DNA from: Lithodes maja
Taxonomy: Eukaryota; Arthropoda; Malacostraca; Decapoda; Lithodidae
Direction of reading: 5' to 3'
Assembly: GCA_037953745.1 (NCBI GenBank)
Contig: JBAKBP010003207.1
Location: 62,001 to 126,000 of the forward strand
Length of the DNA: 64,000 bases
Shown: positions 63,261 to 64,000 of the stretch, in pieces
How the letters are laid out: every line of letters starts with the position of its first letter
Position numbering within the stretch: the first letter of the stretch is position 1
Translations under genes and position numbers: made by a program
The notes under the pieces: model-generated
Database searches by the model: none
The model's input: only the letters and a program-made list of their open reading frames with translations
Told to the model about the DNA's origin: nothing

Positions 63261-64000
63261 TTTGTTAGTAGTCTTGGCAAATCCAACGTCAAGGCTGCAT
63301 AACAAATAGGAGGAGGACATCCAAGCCCAACCTACCAAAAAAAAACAATGCATAAAACAAAATTATGAATAACAAAGACACAATTTAAACAAGAGAGTCT
63401 AATAAAAGAGTGAAAAACTGAGGAGTAGCTAAAAAGAACAGTTTTAACACATGCCCGTCATTCATAGTAATGCAAAAACATAGACTTGTCTGAAACCAAA
63501 AAGGTACTGTACCCAAAATCCCTTTTCTTCAAAAACCAACAAAAACACTGAACACAAGAACAAAACACAATTTTCAATGTGGCAAAAACACTTATGTACT
63601 GGAACAATACATAATCCCAAACTTGCAATCCAGTGTTGCAAACCCGTACACCCCCCCCTCCCCCCCCTTCGTCAAATAAAACAAAGGAAAAGAACGAGGG
63701 ACAAGGGGTGAAGACCAGGGATCTTCGCCAGAGCACCAGGAAACACGACCCCCGAGAGCAATCACCGGCCGAGGGGGTCGAACACTGGATACGGAGAGGT
63801 AGGAGGAGATGAAGGATTGATAGAAGACCACAAAACCGCTGAGGTGAGGGTAGGTAAGGAACGACGTGGCAGGAACCGGAAGGAGGCAGCAAAGGATCTG
63901 ACATCGTGCGCAGAACCCCTACAAACAGGGTGATGGGCACGAACGGTCTGACAAACGTGGCGGCCCATCTGCACCTGCGAGAGCCTCCCATCTGGCCGAG
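63261..64000. other. Unassigned sequence to the window end
   Basis: After the partial repeat copy the sequence is A-rich to about 63600, then GC-richer with a C run at 63650-63667. The minus-strand frame 63991-63458 has no recognisable domain. I found no DIRS similarity here. Confidence 0.4.

Larger units (their letters stand above)
60510..64000 (+). mobile_element. Second DIRS-type element, 5' part
   Basis: It starts TATTTATTAGTGGCCCCTCC and follows the 34709 element through the terminal repeat (GGTTCTCACTACAAAAAAAC, CATTTGTTTACTCTGGGATG) and a leader of about 1.6 kb, to an ORF1 start at 62521. It is recognisable only to 62771, where an inverted-repeat element cuts it. Whether it resumes before the window ends is unknown. 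Confidence 0.75.

Noticed and set aside
63458..63991. Minus-strand ORF of 177 residues at the window end
   Set aside because: No domain, compositionally driven by C/T-rich sequence, and no relative elsewhere in the window.

Overview
This window is animal nuclear DNA and almost certainly arthropod; a decapod crustacean is my best guess. Genes are split by GT-AG introns, there are pentanucleotide TTAGG-type repeats (the arthropod telomere unit) at 9346-9420, tRNA-derived SINEs are frequent, and DIRS-type, RTE-type, L2/CR1-type and jockey-type retroelements are packed into one another. Nothing bacterial or viral is visible. Only one conventional host gene is recognisable: a mitochondrial-type 2,4-dienoyl-CoA reductase (DECR1-like) on the + strand, with five exons between 33686 and 58779. 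Three of its exons and every splice site are intact. Exon 3 has a 1-nt loss and a stop codon, and exon 5 has a short frame-breaking deletion, so the locus is either a pseudogene or poorly assembled.

Layout. 1-4080: a terminal-inverted-repeat element with a three-exon gene of a cysteine-rich 'GCDTTS' family, decayed. 5047-5982: an intact, intronless 311-residue protein made of two retropepsin-like aspartic protease domains in tandem; a decayed paralogue lies at 21551-23008. 6100-8900: a Thr/Pro-rich ORF1-like sequence, then a separate 5'-truncated LINE with a clear target-site duplication. 9295-17030: a stack of nested TA-flanked MITE-like elements, with a SINE-LINE-SINE sandwich at the core (10571-12569). 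17330-20420: a fold-back element holding a 2.7 kb LINE copy. 20500-26900: fragments, a large fold-back repeat and LINE tails. 27108-32970: a nearly complete jockey-like LINE whose ORF1 joins a PHD finger to CCCH fingers; its reverse transcriptase is split by a MITE that itself holds a TTAA-flanked element.

The 22.3 kb intron between DECR exons 1 and 2 (33898-56183) is mostly one DIRS-type tyrosine-recombinase retrotransposon (about 34709-55960). Its inverted terminal repeats, internal complementary region, zinc-finger/RS-rich ORF1, gag-like ORF, RT-RNase H and recombinase are all visible. Three LINEs were inserted into it (39884-44076, 46811-49950, 50470-55819), each between short duplications of DIRS sequence; two of these LINEs are split in turn by TA-flanked MITEs. 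Removing the LINEs leaves a DIRS element of about 8.5 kb. A second, related DIRS element starts at about 60510 and is cut by another inverted-repeat element at 62772.

The insertion order can be read directly: DECR intron, then DIRS, then LINEs, then MITEs, and in one case a TTAA element. Most coding parts are inactive. The exceptions without visible lesions are the tandem retropepsin, the jockey-like ORF1 (27108-28250), the L2-like ORF1 (54460-55794) and the LINE ORF2 fragment at 17630-20306.
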